A DNA stretch of 64,000 bases from Heterobilharzia americana. Taxonomy: Eukaryota; Platyhelminthes; Trematoda; Strigeidida; Schistosomatidae. The notes below the pieces were generated by a model that was given only the letters and a program-made list of their open reading frames with translations, was not told the DNA's origin and did not search any database. The position numbers and the translations under genes are program-made. The DNA is taken from assembly GCA_944470555.2 (NCBI GenBank), contig OX104127.1, positions 55,770,140-55,834,139 on the forward strand, written 5' to 3'. Position 1 is the stretch's first letter, and each line of letters opens with the position of its first letter. This document shows, one piece after another, positions 1-12,170 of the stretch.

Positions 1-469
1 TTTCAAACTTAACATATTGGTATTGTCTCAGTGAGAAAAAATCTGATGACCACCCATAGAAATATTCATTCTAGTGAATACAAACCACTTTAAATTCTGT
101 CTCATTAGTAGTATTTTTAAAACTTTAACTTTAAGATAAACGATTCTTATTCTTGTTAGCTGTTTACATTTTGTATGAATTAAAAATTATTGTAGGGCCT
201 TACAAAGACATATGCTTAGACGTTGAAAAGGTACTTACATTCAATGATTAGCCGACACTGATTTCCTTCAAAACTTGATCACTTAGACAGGTGTCTTGTG
301 AAACCAGTGTTTTCAACTGATATCACTAAGTGGAAACTTATCCTAATTTCCTAAACTAGGAAGATGTGTAATAGGCAGACTGCTATATGATATGCAGCAG
401 GAAATTAGAATTATCTCAAATATATAAGTTTTTTTTGAGATGAATGGAGATTTTCAATTTAGAAGTAGT
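1..469. other. AT-rich sequence, nothing recognised
   Basis: No coding, RNA or repeat similarity is visible before the hammerhead SINE that follows. Confidence 0.4.
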
Positions 470-735
470 ATTCATCATGGACCGAAATCAGTTGGGGAAC
501 CATTGAAAATCTGGGAGCACTGGACAGCTTATTCATTCTAGTATGGGACTCCTCAGCAGTACGCACCCACGAATGGTTAACGCGTTCACCGTGAAACCTG
601 AAGGTCCTGAGTTCGATCCTTAGCCGGGTCATGGGTGCGTACTGCTGAGGAGTCCCATACTAGGACGAAACAGCTCTCCAGTGCTCCCAGATTTTCAATG
701 GTTCCCCCCCCCCCAAACGAATACTACTTCTATAT
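470..735. repeat. Hammerhead SINE, inverted pair
   Basis: Two inverted arms of about 80 bp (about 490-572 and 628-713) flank a tRNA-like body with a B-box-like GAGTTCGATCC near 609. Each arm is a hammerhead module; the left arm reads on the minus strand and the right arm on the plus strand. The right-arm ribozyme is listed separately. In the left arm the GAAA core box is changed, so it should be inactive. A run of C ends the right arm. Confidence 0.75.
637..690 (+). ncRNA. Hammerhead ribozyme, core intact
   Basis: The conserved boxes are present in order: CTGAGGAG (645-652), a stem II with GTCC and GGAC arms closing a short loop, GAAA, then the cleavage triplet CTC. Stem I pairs TACTG before the core with CAGTG after the cleavage site, with one G-U pair and further pairing outward. 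Stem III is minimal (self-complementary CAGCT), as in schistosome Sm-alpha ribozymes that work best as dimers. Known for the family: self-cleavage of satellite or SINE transcripts. Activity here is inferred; the usual GTC site is CTC. Confidence 0.75.
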
Positions 736-1074
736 AAGTTTCTCTCATGAAAAAGTTATCAACGTACAAACTATTCACATCATATGAGATGAAATGAGTT
801 TATTTCTTAGCGTTGAAACAATATTTTACACATCATGGCTGCGTGTCACACTTCACAACACTTTACTTCCCTTGAACAGAGGAAAGAGATAAAGTATGCA
901 AAGATTAGTTTTTTATTTGCCCATTATATATTACCGAGTGAAATCATTAAAAAAATTACTTGGCCATTCTGTGGTAGTTCCAATGTCAGAAACTATTCAA
1001 CACCAAAAGGCAGAAAATTCCAAAATATTTTAGAGATTTTCATATGGTATTCTTCAAAGACTAACATCACTAGG

Positions 1075-1430
1075 AGAAGTATTGAAAAGCTGAGATCACT
1101 GGACAGCTACTTCTCCTCAGTGTGGCACTCCTCAGCAGTACATACACATAATCCGGTTGCGGGCAGAACTCAGGAAGTTCAGGTTTCACGGCGAATGTAT
1201 TATCCATACAGCCGATGGGTCGGGTTGAGTTCATTGCTTCACAGTTTCCTACTCTTGTCAATACACGACGTGAAGCTACTATCACCCAACATCTTCAGTT
1301 AGCATTCGCTTCTTTTTCAACTGGTGCTGCCGAGGAGTTCCATTCAAGGAAGAAATAGCTGTCCAATACTCCCAAGTTTTCAATGATTTTCTAACTGATG
1401 TCAGTTCTTGGTGAGTACCACCTCAAAATA
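1075..1430. repeat. Degenerate hammerhead SINE, inverted pair
   Basis: A minus-strand arm (about 1090-1150) and a plus-strand arm (about 1323-1390) enclose a body of about 175 bp. Both cores are mutated; in the right arm the CTGA box reads CCGA. The open reading frames across this stretch are chance products of the repeat. Confidence 0.6.
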
Positions 1431-1439
1431 TAATCTAAC

Positions 1440-1844
1440 TCACTAAAAGCTAAGCTCACTCATCAATAATTAAAAATAAATCTATTATTTTTCTCTGGTA
1501 ATAAAAATTTTAATGAATTCGGAAACGTATGTCAACAGTAAATAACGTTTTTTAAAAGTGTTGTTACCGTTTCGTAAAGATGACATATTTACTCGACAAA
1601 TTATTCGATAACAAAAGTGTATCTCACAAGTTCTTGGTGAAACTTTTATTGACGATTTTATTGCTGGTCAGCTTTTGAGAATACAGATGAGTTTGAAAAA
1701 TATAATCCTATATCATGGCCTAAAGTGGTGAAATCAACTGGTGGTAAGGATTATCAGCAGTTAAAATACTGATGATCATCAGATCGTAAGAGCGATAACT
1801 TTATGAGATTTTCTGTAGCGTAGTCATTTATTCAAACTTAGTTC
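1440..1844. other. No gene or repeat recognised
   Basis: AT-rich sequence between two repeats, without a convincing open frame. Confidence 0.35.
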
Positions 1845-2708
1845 GGGTTCCTAATGGAACATACCACTTCAGTAGCACCTCTCCGTCACCCTCTGATCTC
1901 TGCGAACTTTTAAACCTGGTTCCATAACAGCACAGAAGTTCTCATTTCTTCCTCACACAATCTCATCCATGTCACCCTCACCTCGGACACCCAACTCGTC
2001 GTTTCCCACTTGAATTCCACTCGACGACCTGGTCAGGCCCGTGATGTCCTCAAATGGTCTTCTCAGTGTATGCCCAATCCATCTACACTTCCTTCCAGTG
2101 CATATTTGTTGAGCGATAGCCTCTCGCTTCGTTGGTTCGTTATCAGCCAGAGTTCCTTGTTGCTTATTCTTATTATTCTGGCCATCTCATCTTCAGTAAC
2201 CAGCCAACCGAGGCAGTTGTTGATGAATATCTGTAGTTTGATGGAAATGCCTTTCGTAACACGCCAAGTCTCTCAACCACCACATAGAAGCACTGACTGA
2301 CTTGACTGACATTGGTGTTGAAAATCCGCATCTTGTTCCACATGCTGAGTGCAGTAGATCTCCACACTGATTTCAGGTTAATGAACGTCTGTCTCACTAT
2401 CTTTCCAATCCTGGCTGCCTTGACATCCTCATCTGTGACTGTTCCCCTCTAGTTGAAACAGTGCTGCCTAGATAGTTGTAGGTGAAGGAGACTACTTCCT
2501 TTAAGTTTCTCCCGTTCATGGTGATTGGTGTGTGTTTTTTGGTGGTGAGTCTGTTTTTGTTTGGATATCTTCATCACCTCTGTCTTCTTTACATTCACTT
2601 GAAGTTCCGTCTTCGCTGTCCTACCTCTTCTGTCAACTGATTGGATTTTACCTGTTGATCTTCTAGTTTGTGTGACATCAGACACAAGTCATCTGCGAAA
2701 TCCAAATG
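1845..2708 (-). mobile_element. RTE-clade retrotransposon, 5'-truncated copy
   Basis: Reads on the minus strand from the end of the reverse transcriptase (FADDL catalytic box near 2690) through the C-terminal region. The 3' end is near 1845, where the motif GTTCCATTAGGAACCC is seen on the coding strand. Frames are broken, so this is a dead copy. The family matches the schistosome RTE type (SR3/Perere-3-like); the exact name is not certain. Confidence 0.75.
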
Positions 2709-2794
2709 TAAGGAAGTAAAAGAAAGAAAATATTTGTTGGTAAAGAAGTCGAAAAGCAAAAAGTTACGAATTACAAATAATTCTTAGATAATTA

Positions 2795-3115
2795 GAGGCA
2801 ACAAACTGGGTTTCATTCTTTTCGGCACTTTTCAGCAAGGCGTAACAATAATCTCCTATGATCCCATATCCCCTTTTACATTTTAAACTGCATAACACAG
2901 TGCTACAGTCAAGGACATTACAACTAAGCCTTACGGAACGCACTTTTTCCTCCTATAGGACTGACTTGTATACAGACATGAAATTTATGCCCAGATCAAT
3001 GTGTAGATAGGGGTCTTACTCTCCACTATCAATCAAAGTGCGTTGTAACGCTGAGTCTCCCAGCCTGATCCATAGAATCCAGTCAGCATGCAGGATTAGA
3101 AAACATGAATTCGAC
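2795..3115 (-). repeat. Degenerate tRNA-like repeat (family B)
   Basis: Two blocks resemble the repeat seen clearly at 18650 and 43170: a CAGCAAGGCGTA block near 2835 and a block near 3040-3110 that resembles the segment ending in 'recorded-tag' text GATTAGA-AACATGAA. The intervening sequence is diverged. Confidence 0.4.
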
Positions 3116-3585
3116 TATTCTACAGCAGACCAATTAACCTATCATTCATTTTTATTCTGCATCACTTCAATACATAAATGTGTTCATAGTTAATCTACTA
3201 CAAGCTTGTTAAGGTTAAGATCAGCTGTTTTTGACAAATAGACTAAATGTGTAATGATTAAATAGTTTTACAGGTGTAAATGACAGTCATTGGCAAAAGT
3301 TATCAAATAAAGATATCTCAATAAAATTCTTTTTAGTAGAGTAAAAGAGAGTTCAAGGATCTGAAATTGAATCACTTCTAATCTCAACTATTTTACGGAT
3401 TTGAAAACAGTTAAGACGCCTACAATGAACAAGTTTAAATACCATTTTTATGTTTATTCGACTTAAAAGTACATCTCCAGTGTCATTTTATTTTTCATTT
3501 GAAACAGATTAACTAAGCAACTTCATTAGATCGCCTCTGATATGAAAGCGAAGTATTCATGATTTGAAAGCGTGAAGTTTATTAC

Positions 3586-4535
3586 TATTATTCGTCCAAC
3601 GGGTTCCTAGTGGAGCATAGGGCTTCAGTAGCATGTCTCCATCTCACTCTCTTCTCTGAAGTCCTTTCAGCCTAACTCCATGACAGCCTACAAGGTCTCA
3701 TTTCTTCCTCATACAATCTCCTCCATGTCACCCTCACCTCTGACGCACAACTCTGCGTTTCTTACTTCGGTTCCACTCAAAAGCCAAACCTGGCCTAGCG
3801 CAGGATGTCCGCAAACCATCTTCTGGTTTTACGTCCATCAAATCCATCTGCACTTTCTTCTCCTGCTTATTTGTTGGGCGAGAGGTTCTTGTCTCGTTGG
3901 ATCGTTGCCAGCCAGAGTCAGTTCCTCATTGCTTATTCTTACTGCTTTTTATTCTGACCATCTAACCTTCAGTGTTAGTATCGAGTGAGTGTAGGCGGCA
4001 GCTGTTCATGCATGTCTTTAGTTTGTTGGGAATGCTTTTAGTGACGCGTCAAGTCTCTCAACCATCACATAGAAGCACTGATGTGACTGACAGTAGTGTT
4101 GAAAATCTGTATCTTCTTCATGGTTTATGCTGAGTGAAGTGGAAAGGAGTACAGTGTAGTGTAGTAGATCTCCACATTGATTATTTCAGATTAATGAAGG
4201 CTTGTCTTTCTGTCTTTCCGATCCTGGTTGCTTTGACATAGTCATCTGTGTCGCCACCGCCAGTAGTTGAGACGATGCTGTCAACGTATGTAACTGAAAG
4301 TGTCTACCACCTTTAGATTTCTCCAGTTGATGGTGATTGGTGCTTGTTGTTCATGCTGTTGTTGGTTGGATATCTACATCACCTCTGTCTTCTCTACGTT
4401 CACCAGAAGGAAGTCTTGTGTTTGCTGCCTCTCCTGTCCACTTGTTAGTTTTCGCCTGTACATCTTCGAGTTTGTGCTACAAGATATTAGGCATAAATCA
4501 TCGGCGAAATTGAAAGGCATCAAAGGCTTTCACGT
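3586..4535 (-). mobile_element. RTE-clade retrotransposon, 5'-truncated copy
   Basis: Minus-strand copy from the FADDL box (near 4510) to a 3' end near 3586 next to a short TAA-type tail. It shares a diverged subfamily signature with the copy at 17600-18490: both carry an extra AGTGTAGTG segment near the middle. Confidence 0.75.
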
Positions 4536-4579
4536 AGTGGGAACCAATCTCTTCCAACATCATTACAGTGATTACTGAA

Positions 4580-5045
4580 AACGGGCATATATGAAATATC
4601 GAGTATTATTAAAATTTCCGCTTGCATATTTTTCCATATCTATATGTTTTTTGATCAGTTACGGGATAAACTTGTAGGGGACACTGTATAAACATTCACA
4701 TTCTTTCAATATAAACCTTTAAGATAACAGACATAGAAACTGATAATTCTTCAGTTTATAAGAAAAAAAAGGATTTAGATAAATACAATTTCATTTTTCT
4801 GTTGTGACAGTATTTCTCTATTTTCTGATGATTAAAAATTTGAATCAGTCCAGTAGAAACGGAATGTTTGCTTTTATCAAGATATATAGAGCTGTTACTT
4901 CATTTAATTACTCGATAACAAAGTCTAGTTATCAAGGCGAATATCTTTCATATTCCACCAACTGTTGTATATGAATGATGTATATGCTTTTCTCAATGTA
5001 CCTCAATACCTTTGATTAAATTTTGCTAGAGTTAGTGACCATGAT
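4580..5045. other. No gene or repeat recognised
   Basis: AT-rich sequence between repeats; nothing else seen. Confidence 0.35.
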
Positions 5046-5075
5046 AATATTCATGGTGTTGTGGACATCTTGATG

Positions 5076-5240
5076 ACTAGTATTGGAATCTAGGACGTGT
5101 ATTTAGTCTTATTTAGGAATTGGAAGCTAAACTTACCTACATCATAATGATTGATATCGTTCTCACTGACACTCGAATCCAGAAGTCGTTACTTCAAACA
5201 ACGAAGCGTTATCCACTAGGCCATGGAGGCACAATGGCTA
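5076..5240 (-). repeat. Sm-alpha-like SINE, degenerate
   Basis: On the minus strand the tRNA-like part (AACGCTTCG with 'tagtggat' A-box remnant near 5210-5230) is followed by a decayed hammerhead segment ending in GTCCTAGATTCCAATA. The ribozyme core is not recoverable by eye. Confidence 0.5.
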
Positions 5241-5395
5241 TCTAGTTTGCAATGGGTATCAGTTGTTGCTTCGACTCTTGTAATTTCCCCACTCATTATA
5301 CTTGGCTGAATTGTTTGATCTCTGTGGGCAGATGGGTTAATATGCAGATGTCTCGAAGCTACCAGATATTCGTGACATCACATTCATCTTTGTGA

Positions 5396-5450
5396 TTAGT
5401 AGTGAAATTCAGGACTTGGGACCTGTCAACTGGATGTACATGCACTCGGT
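5396..5450 (-). repeat. Sm-alpha hammerhead fragment with internal deletion
   Basis: The minus strand shows ATCCAGTTGACAGGTCCCAAG joined to a cleavage-side GTCCTGAATTTCACTAC. The segment holding the GAAA box has been lost, so it cannot act as a ribozyme. Confidence 0.45.
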
Positions 5451-5584
5451 TGTGCATAGAAACGAAGAATTGCAAGTATCAAAACGACAGTTGTAACAGT
5501 TAAGCAGATGTTAACTACAAACCTAGGGTGATAGTCATGCTATATCGCAAATTGACGAAAGAAGTAAACTGTAGTCCATTGAAC

Positions 5585-5775
5585 TCTGACTCCATTATTG
5601 AATGGTTAGTGCTTTCGCCGTGAAGCCTGAAAGTTCTGAGTTCGATTCCTGGAGGGTAGGGGTCATAGGTGCGTACTATCAGGGAGTTGCACACTAAAAC
5701 AAAACACCTTCACTGTCAGGTTTTCTATGGTTCTCTAAACGATATCAGTAGGGAATGAATATCATCTTAAGAATA
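5585..5775 (+). repeat. Hammerhead SINE, degenerate single copy
   Basis: A tRNA-like body with a B-box-like GAGTTCGATTCC near 5638 is followed by a mutated hammerhead arm (5665-5720) and the family's 3' segment ending in a GATATCAGT-type block. Confidence 0.55.
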
Positions 5776-6478
5776 TATATAAGTATATACACCTGATACA
5801 TGACTGAAACTGTGGCTCATTGATTTAGGCACTCGATTTACAGGTTTAATCCCACTCCAACTATCAGGGTTTCAGCAAAGTGGCGGTATCATTAGCAGTC
5901 ATACACTACGTTTGGTTTATAGCCTACTGCATATAGTTTCACGTGTTTTCTGAGTGTATTCAGTTACATTAGTGAATTCGCTTCCATTATTACAAGACAC
6001 AACCAATGTATGATTTCAACGGCTTGAATGAATAAAAATAAATTTCACATTTTTACAACATCTCTGAAACGTTTTATTTCAGTGTTAAATATCCCACTAA
6101 ACTATGTATATGAATTACGTTATTCTATACATAAATTCAGGTTAAAATATCACAGTGTATTTCTCATTGACTAATGTGTACAAAATCTACAAGGAAAACA
6201 TTTCAGCATCAGTTGTCAGTTTCATTTTAAAACTGTAAGAGTTTTACAGGTAATATGTAGACAGTTCTTGTCGAAAATTATCCACTTTAGTTAAGGATTG
6301 TAATGGTATGATTTTAGCCACATTGAAAAGTGATAATTCTCCTTATTGGTATTGCTATCGTAAAACTACAAGGTCATGAAACCTTTATGAACACTCATGA
6401 AATATAAACATGTTCAGTAAGTCCGTATGTATTCTTTTAAGCCACATGTTCATACGAAAGTTAACGATTTCGATGTAA
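5776..6478. other. No gene or repeat recognised
   Basis: AT-rich sequence. A short stretch around 5815-5900 vaguely resembles a tRNA-like repeat but is too diverged to call. Confidence 0.3.
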
Positions 6479-7172
6479 TATTATTATCATTTATCCCTTG
6501 GGTTCCTAAAGGAACATACAGCTTCAGTAGCACGTCTGCATTTTACTCTCTTGTCTGCAATCTTTTAAACCTGGCTCCACAAAAGTCCACAAAATTTCAT
6601 TTCTTCCTCACACAATCTCCTCCATGTCACTCTTGGACACCCAACTCGTCGTTTTCCCTTTGGATTCCACTCGACGGCCTTGCATGTGATGTTCCCAATC
6701 GGTCTTCTGAGTATATGCCCAATCCACCTCCACTTCCTTCCAGCGCATATTTGTTGAGCGATAGGTTCTTGGTCGCTGCCAGCCAGCCAGAGTTCCTTGT
6801 TGCTTATTCTTTTTGGTCATCTGATCCTCAGTATCAAGTAGACGTAGGCGGTAGCTGTTGATGAATGTCTGTTGTTGGAAATGTTTTTCGTGATGCGCCA
6901 TATCTCTCAATCATCACATAGAAGCACTGACTTGATCGAATTAGTGCTGAAAATCTGGATCTTGTTCTTTGTGCTGCGTGCAATAGGTCTCCATATTGAT
7001 TATTACAGATCAATGAAGGCCTGTTCTACTGTCTTTTTCATTCTGGTTTCGACATCCTGATCTGTAGCGCCACTGCCAGTAGTTGAGATGATGCTGTCTA
7101 TTTAGGTGAAAGAGACTTCTTGCTTTAGATTTCTCCCGTTGATGGTGATTGGTGCTTGTTGTTGTTTTTTGA
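6479..7172 (-). mobile_element. RTE-clade retrotransposon, 5'-truncated copy
   Basis: Minus-strand copy of the C-terminal half of the open reading frame; the 3' end near 6479 abuts a TAA-type tail. The truncation point is in the CAA-rich segment near 7172, where a hammerhead SINE relic begins. Confidence 0.7.
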
Positions 7173-7330
7173 TTTAGTACTCATCATGAACTGATATAAA
7201 TCTGAGTACCAGTGAAAACTTGAGAGCCCTGGACAGATATTTTATTTCAGTGGGTACCTATGAACCCATCAGGAATCGATTGGGTTCTATCGTACACACT
7301 TCATTACTTAAGTCAGTTCATGAGCATTTG
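7173..7330 (-). repeat. Degenerate hammerhead SINE arm
   Basis: Recognisable by the SINE edge (GTACTCATCATGAACTGATA) and a decayed GCCCTGGACAG segment. All core boxes are mutated. Confidence 0.4.
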
Positions 7331-7575
7331 TTTTGCACTCAACTTGGTTTACTCTAAAGTTCGTGCCTTCTCATTAGAATTTTGAATAATCCATATATAA
7401 TTATTTTATTAGTGAGTAGTCGAAAGTAATTCATTTCCAACGTTTGTGAAGATGCTTGATTTCAAGATGACGTTGAAGACATTTTTGACATTATCGTTAT
7501 ATTTTCATTCTAAAAACCCGCGGATATTATCATTCATTAAAATGTTACAAATAGATATCAAATACACCATAAGCT

Positions 7576-7809
7576 AACCTCGCCTGGTTAACTAGTTCAC
7601 TAGTTACTAGTCCCCATGGGAAGCGACGAGTTGGGCGTCCTTGATGAGGGTGACATGGAGGAGATCGTGCGAGGAGGAAATGAGAACTTTTGGGCTGTCG
7701 TGGAGTCAGGTTCAAAAGATCTCAGAGAACAGAGGTCACTGGAGACGTGCTACTGAAGCCCTGTGTTCCATTAGGAACCCAAGGGACTAATAATAATAAT
7801 AATAATAAC
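7576..7809 (+). mobile_element. Internally deleted RTE derivative, both ends kept
   Basis: This 234-bp element starts with the RTE 5' end (CGCCTGGTTAACTAGTTCAC, as at 56034) and jumps within about 30 bp to the last ~200 bp of the 3' end, finishing in a TAATAATAATAA tail. It is flanked by a perfect 15-bp target-site duplication, AATACACCATAAGCT, at 7561-7575 and 7810-7824. It is thus a complete short insertion, probably moved in trans by a full-length RTE. Confidence 0.85.
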
Positions 7810-7824
7810 AATACACCATAAGCT

Positions 7825-9214
7825 GCCTTCCATATAGCACTCATTAACATGTCTTTGAATTAGAGTTTTATAACACACTATTCTGCACTGTGAATGCAAG
7901 TGATTACTGTGAATCGTCTCGGATTTGCATTTCACAATGTTTTGCCTATTACAAAATAAGAAAGTTAGATATAGACGTGAGATGGGCAAAATAACTATCA
8001 TCATTATCATATAACATCGCAGTCATATAAGCTTGATTATTTTCTCTTGTAGGTATAAATTTCAGACAAAGTGAAATAGTACTTGTAGCAATAAAAGCTC
8101 TTCTGTAAGAATGAACTGACGGCTTATTCCTGTAGCCGTAAGTTATCTGAATGTTTAGGGTGATGAAGAGTGATGTAAGTATCATTTTATCCACTTATTT
8201 TTATTACATATTCATGGAATTTTCTTTAGTGAAGTCAGAGAATACCCTTCAGAAGATGTACAGACTAAAACTTCAATAACGTCGCGTAACTGAAATTCCT
8301 CATTCTCGAGAGTGAGAATCATGTATTGAATAGGGTAGATAGTATCTGTTCAATAAAATTCTTAACCATCAACGCAAAAATATTCCTAATATTAATTTGA
8401 ACATACTAATGACTCAAAAAACGGATCATACTAGAAACAAGCATACACAGAAAACTGACATTGACCTTTAAGGAGGTTGATCCTGTGAATATTATGCTCT
8501 TAATAGATAAACATGGACTTCGTAAAATACCTCATTCATCAAGATGAACTTATTTTCTGGGAATAGTATTCCTAGACGTTTTCACAACGTTTTCCTTTGT
8601 CTAGTCAACAGTGACACATAAATAATGAAGTTTCTAATTAGGGACATGCATATGTTGAGAAAAGTACTGAACCGGAAACCGGATTTCTTTTTCATACAGA
8701 CAGTAAGGTTTTTCTACTGACCGAGAAATAAGTGAATCAATATTGAGGCTATGAAGCAAACATAAGTTGTCACTGGCTCAGTTGCTCTTGTGAAGCAACT
8801 TTCATCAGAAACACAAGTTGAACAGAATGGATATTGGAGTTGGATATTAGTACTATTGTCTGACCAATGCTAAAATAGGTCAGCTGGATTTCATCAAGGT
8901 ATTCCTTACTATATGTATTTGTCAAAACTTGTTTTTCCACAGGTAGTCAACAATGAAAATATTCTAAGCGTTTGTTTATTTATTTTCTTTTTTTACCTGA
9001 CTCAATCGCATTATGCAACTGAGAATATCTGTTGATTGAGATTGAATCATATTAAAGCTAAGTTACATAGGTCGCATAAACTTCTATGTATTAACTGCTT
9101 AGCTAACTCTGATTCTCTTGTTCTATTTTGGGAATTAACTGTAGAATTCTGTACCTTAGTAGATAAATAATGTGTAAAAATGTTGGCTGTTAGTAACTGA
9201 AGAAGTAACTGTAA
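7825..9214. other. Unannotated stretch; one weak minus-strand ORF
   Basis: Mostly AT-rich sequence without repeats. On the minus strand, 8194 to 7949 encodes 81 residues beginning with a hydrophobic stretch that could pass for a signal peptide. There is no family match, no cysteine pattern and no visible promoter, so it is not called as a gene. Confidence 0.3.
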
Positions 9215-10604
9215 ACAACGAACATCCTGGAGAGACTGAAGGATGCACTAGATTCAAAATTACGACCGCAACAGGCTAGTTGGTTGGCTTCACGAAGAAC
9301 AAATCATGTGCGGACCAAATTGCAACACCATGCTAAGCATCATGATAGAACAGAGTATAGAATGGCAGTCAACTCTCAGTCACTCTACCTCAATTTCATC
9401 CACTTCCAGAAGGCCTTTGACAGCGTCGACCGAGAGGTAATTTGGAAACTGCTCCAACACCACGGAATAACACAAACCTTTATCAGCCTCATTCAACAAC
9501 TATACGAAGACACCACATGCTAAGTGATTCACAATGGGAAGCTCAGTGATATCTTTGAAGTGAAGACAGGAAGGAGTAAGAGAAAGCTGCCATCTACTAT
9601 CACCCATGATATTCCTGATTGTGGTGGACTGGATTATGCAACAAAGAGTGAGGGGAGAGAAGAGGGGTATATGCTGCCTGGACAGGGGAGAAGATCCTAG
9701 AAGAGTTGTATTTCGCCGATGATGACTTGTGTCTGATGTCACATAAACTAGACGATCAACAGGTAAAATCCAGTCTACTGACAGAAGAGGTAGGACAGCG
9801 AAGATGGAAGTTCAAGTGAATGTAGAGAAGACAGAGGTGATGAAGATACCCAACCAAAAACAGACTCACCACCAAAAACAACAAACACCAATCACCATGA
9901 ACGGGAGAAACTTAAAGGAAGTAGTCTCCTTCACCTACACCTATCTAGGCAGCACTGTTTCAACTAGAGGGGAACAGTCACAGATGAAGATGTCAAGGCA
10001 GCCAGGATTGGAAAGATAGTGAGACAGACGTTCATTAACCTGAAATCAGTGTGGAGATCTTCTGCACTGCACTCAGCATGTGGAACAGGATTCGGATTTT
10101 CAGCACCAATGCCATTCAAGTCAGTCAGTGCTTCTATGTGGTGGTTGAGAGACTTGGCGTGTTACGAAAGGCATTTCCATCAAACTACAGATATTCATCA
10201 ACAACTGCCTCGGTTGGCTGGTTACTGAAGATGAGATGGCCAGAATAATAAGAATAAGTAACAAGGAACTGTGGCTGATAACGAACCAACGAAGCGAGAG
10301 GCTATCGCTCAACAAATATGCACTGGAAGGAAGTGTAGATGGATTGGGCATACACTGAGAAGACCATTCGAGGACATCACGGGCCTGACCAGGTCGTCGA
10401 GTGGAATTCAAGTGGGAAACGACGAGTTGGGTGTCCGAGGTGAGGGTGACATGGATGAGATTGTGTGAGGAAGAAATGAGAACTTCTGTGCTGTTATGGA
10501 ACCAGGTTTAAAAGTTCGCAGAGATCAGAGGGTGACGGAGAGGTGCTACTGAAGTGGTATGTTCCATTAGGAACTCAAGGGTCAAATAATAATAATAAAA
10601 CTGT
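9215..10604 (+). mobile_element. RTE-clade retrotransposon, long partial copy
   Basis: Begins in the reverse transcriptase before motif A (KAFDSVDREVIWKLLQHHGI near 9410-9470) and runs to the 3' end and TAATAATAATAA tail near 10600. The catalytic box near 9710-9727 reads FADDDL, one Asp more than the usual FADDL. Frameshifts split it into several pieces. The C-terminal part is highly similar to the minus-strand copy at 1845-2708. Known role of the family: target-primed reverse transcription; this copy is dead. Confidence 0.85.
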
Positions 10605-12170
10605 AATAAGGTTTATTGTTTGATACTTAAAACCTATATAAGCATTGAAGCCAGTGAGATATGATCACTTGAAAGGCACGTCAGTCCCTGCTTATACATT
10701 GGTTATTAGGTGCTATTAACTGATATTTGTAGGTTTCCGTTGCTATTCTGGACTGAATTTATCGACCCTCCGTGTAGCCATCAAGTAGACTATAACGTTA
10801 TAAATAGTTAGGCAGCATCGAGGCGTTTACATAGGATCTCATCTTCCAACTAAGGTTGGGCAGTTCGATTGAGTGTTTTCCAAGTATTACCTTATGAACG
10901 TAGCAATTCGTTTACTTCACTTATTTCCAACATCATTCTTAAATATGATGACAGGATATTCAGGTTACGATTAATTACAGAATACAAGCATATGGAATAC
11001 ATGCTGATTCAGGTAGCATATTACTGCAATATAAAATAGCTTCCAGAAGCATTTCCTTCAGTGTCTAAGATTTCAGCCTCACTGGGCGTATTCAGTGTGA
11101 ATTTTTCAAGTAGGAAATCTCACATATTTTTCTACATTGTTGTCTTACTCATTCAAACTTTATTCATCACACTGAAAATTCCCATTACAATATTGAATTT
11201 AAAAAACAAGGAGTGAGCGAAGTTGGTTTTTTCTCCAGTATTCTGTTTGTCTTCACTCTTTAACAATATTGATGTTTCTAAAGACAATATTACAAAGCCG
11301 AACTAATAGTAAAGGGTTATTTTGCAACTAATGTAGAGTGATAATCTCTGGAAATGCTAATATTCAAGGAAATCAGTGTGCAGAATAGGTAGTTATAAAG
11401 TACTTAAAACCTGTAAAGACGATAAAACACTTTATAATACACATGTTATGGATAATCAAGTTAGCATAGAAAGAAACAGAAATGTTCCTCGGTGTTGTTC
11501 AACAACGTTGAATCTATTTCTCATTACTAAATTGATATAAGTTGATTTTGTCATTGGTAGACGATGCCTTCAATGTTCTTAATTTCTTTAAAAGAATAAC
11601 TTTTATACAGAATCTCGAACAATTTACTAAACATAATCAAGCGTTTTGAGTTCACAGTGTTCTGGTACCCAGTTGAGAATGTATTTCCATTCTCTCCATG
11701 TAGGCCAAGTTGGATAGTGTTCATGAGGACTTTGCATATGCCAGCACATGATACATTTATTCACTTACTCCTGTGAAGCTGAGTACATTGGCTGTACTAT
11801 GCACCAGCTAGTGCAACGCACTTACGATCACTGTTAATCTTGGCTGACAAGGAGGGGATAGAAATGAATATTCACTATTATAATAGAACACTTAATAAAT
11901 TTCATTTTCAACTAGATTATTACCCTTGATAAAAATCTTTATTGTCTCTTATTCGTTTAGTAAGTTCCACTAGAAAAAATAAGTACAACAGCCCAAATTC
12001 AATGAAATATTAGAGTTTAGCATAAAAGATAATGAACTAGGTGACCTGCTTAAATCTTGGGTGAACAAAAACTTCTCACCAAATATATTTCAGCAAATTC
12101 TTCTTTCTCAGTTTGTTTTAATCTTCTATATATAGCTTATAAAAGTATGATCTACTCTCGCACAACCAAT
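10605..12170. other. About 1.6 kb with nothing recognised
   Basis: AT-rich, many stops in all frames, no repeat similarity seen by eye. Confidence 0.4.

Noticed and set aside
835..1302. 155-codon open frame.
   Set aside because: Its second half lies across a degenerate hammerhead SINE, its codon content is repeat-like, and no protein family is recognisable.
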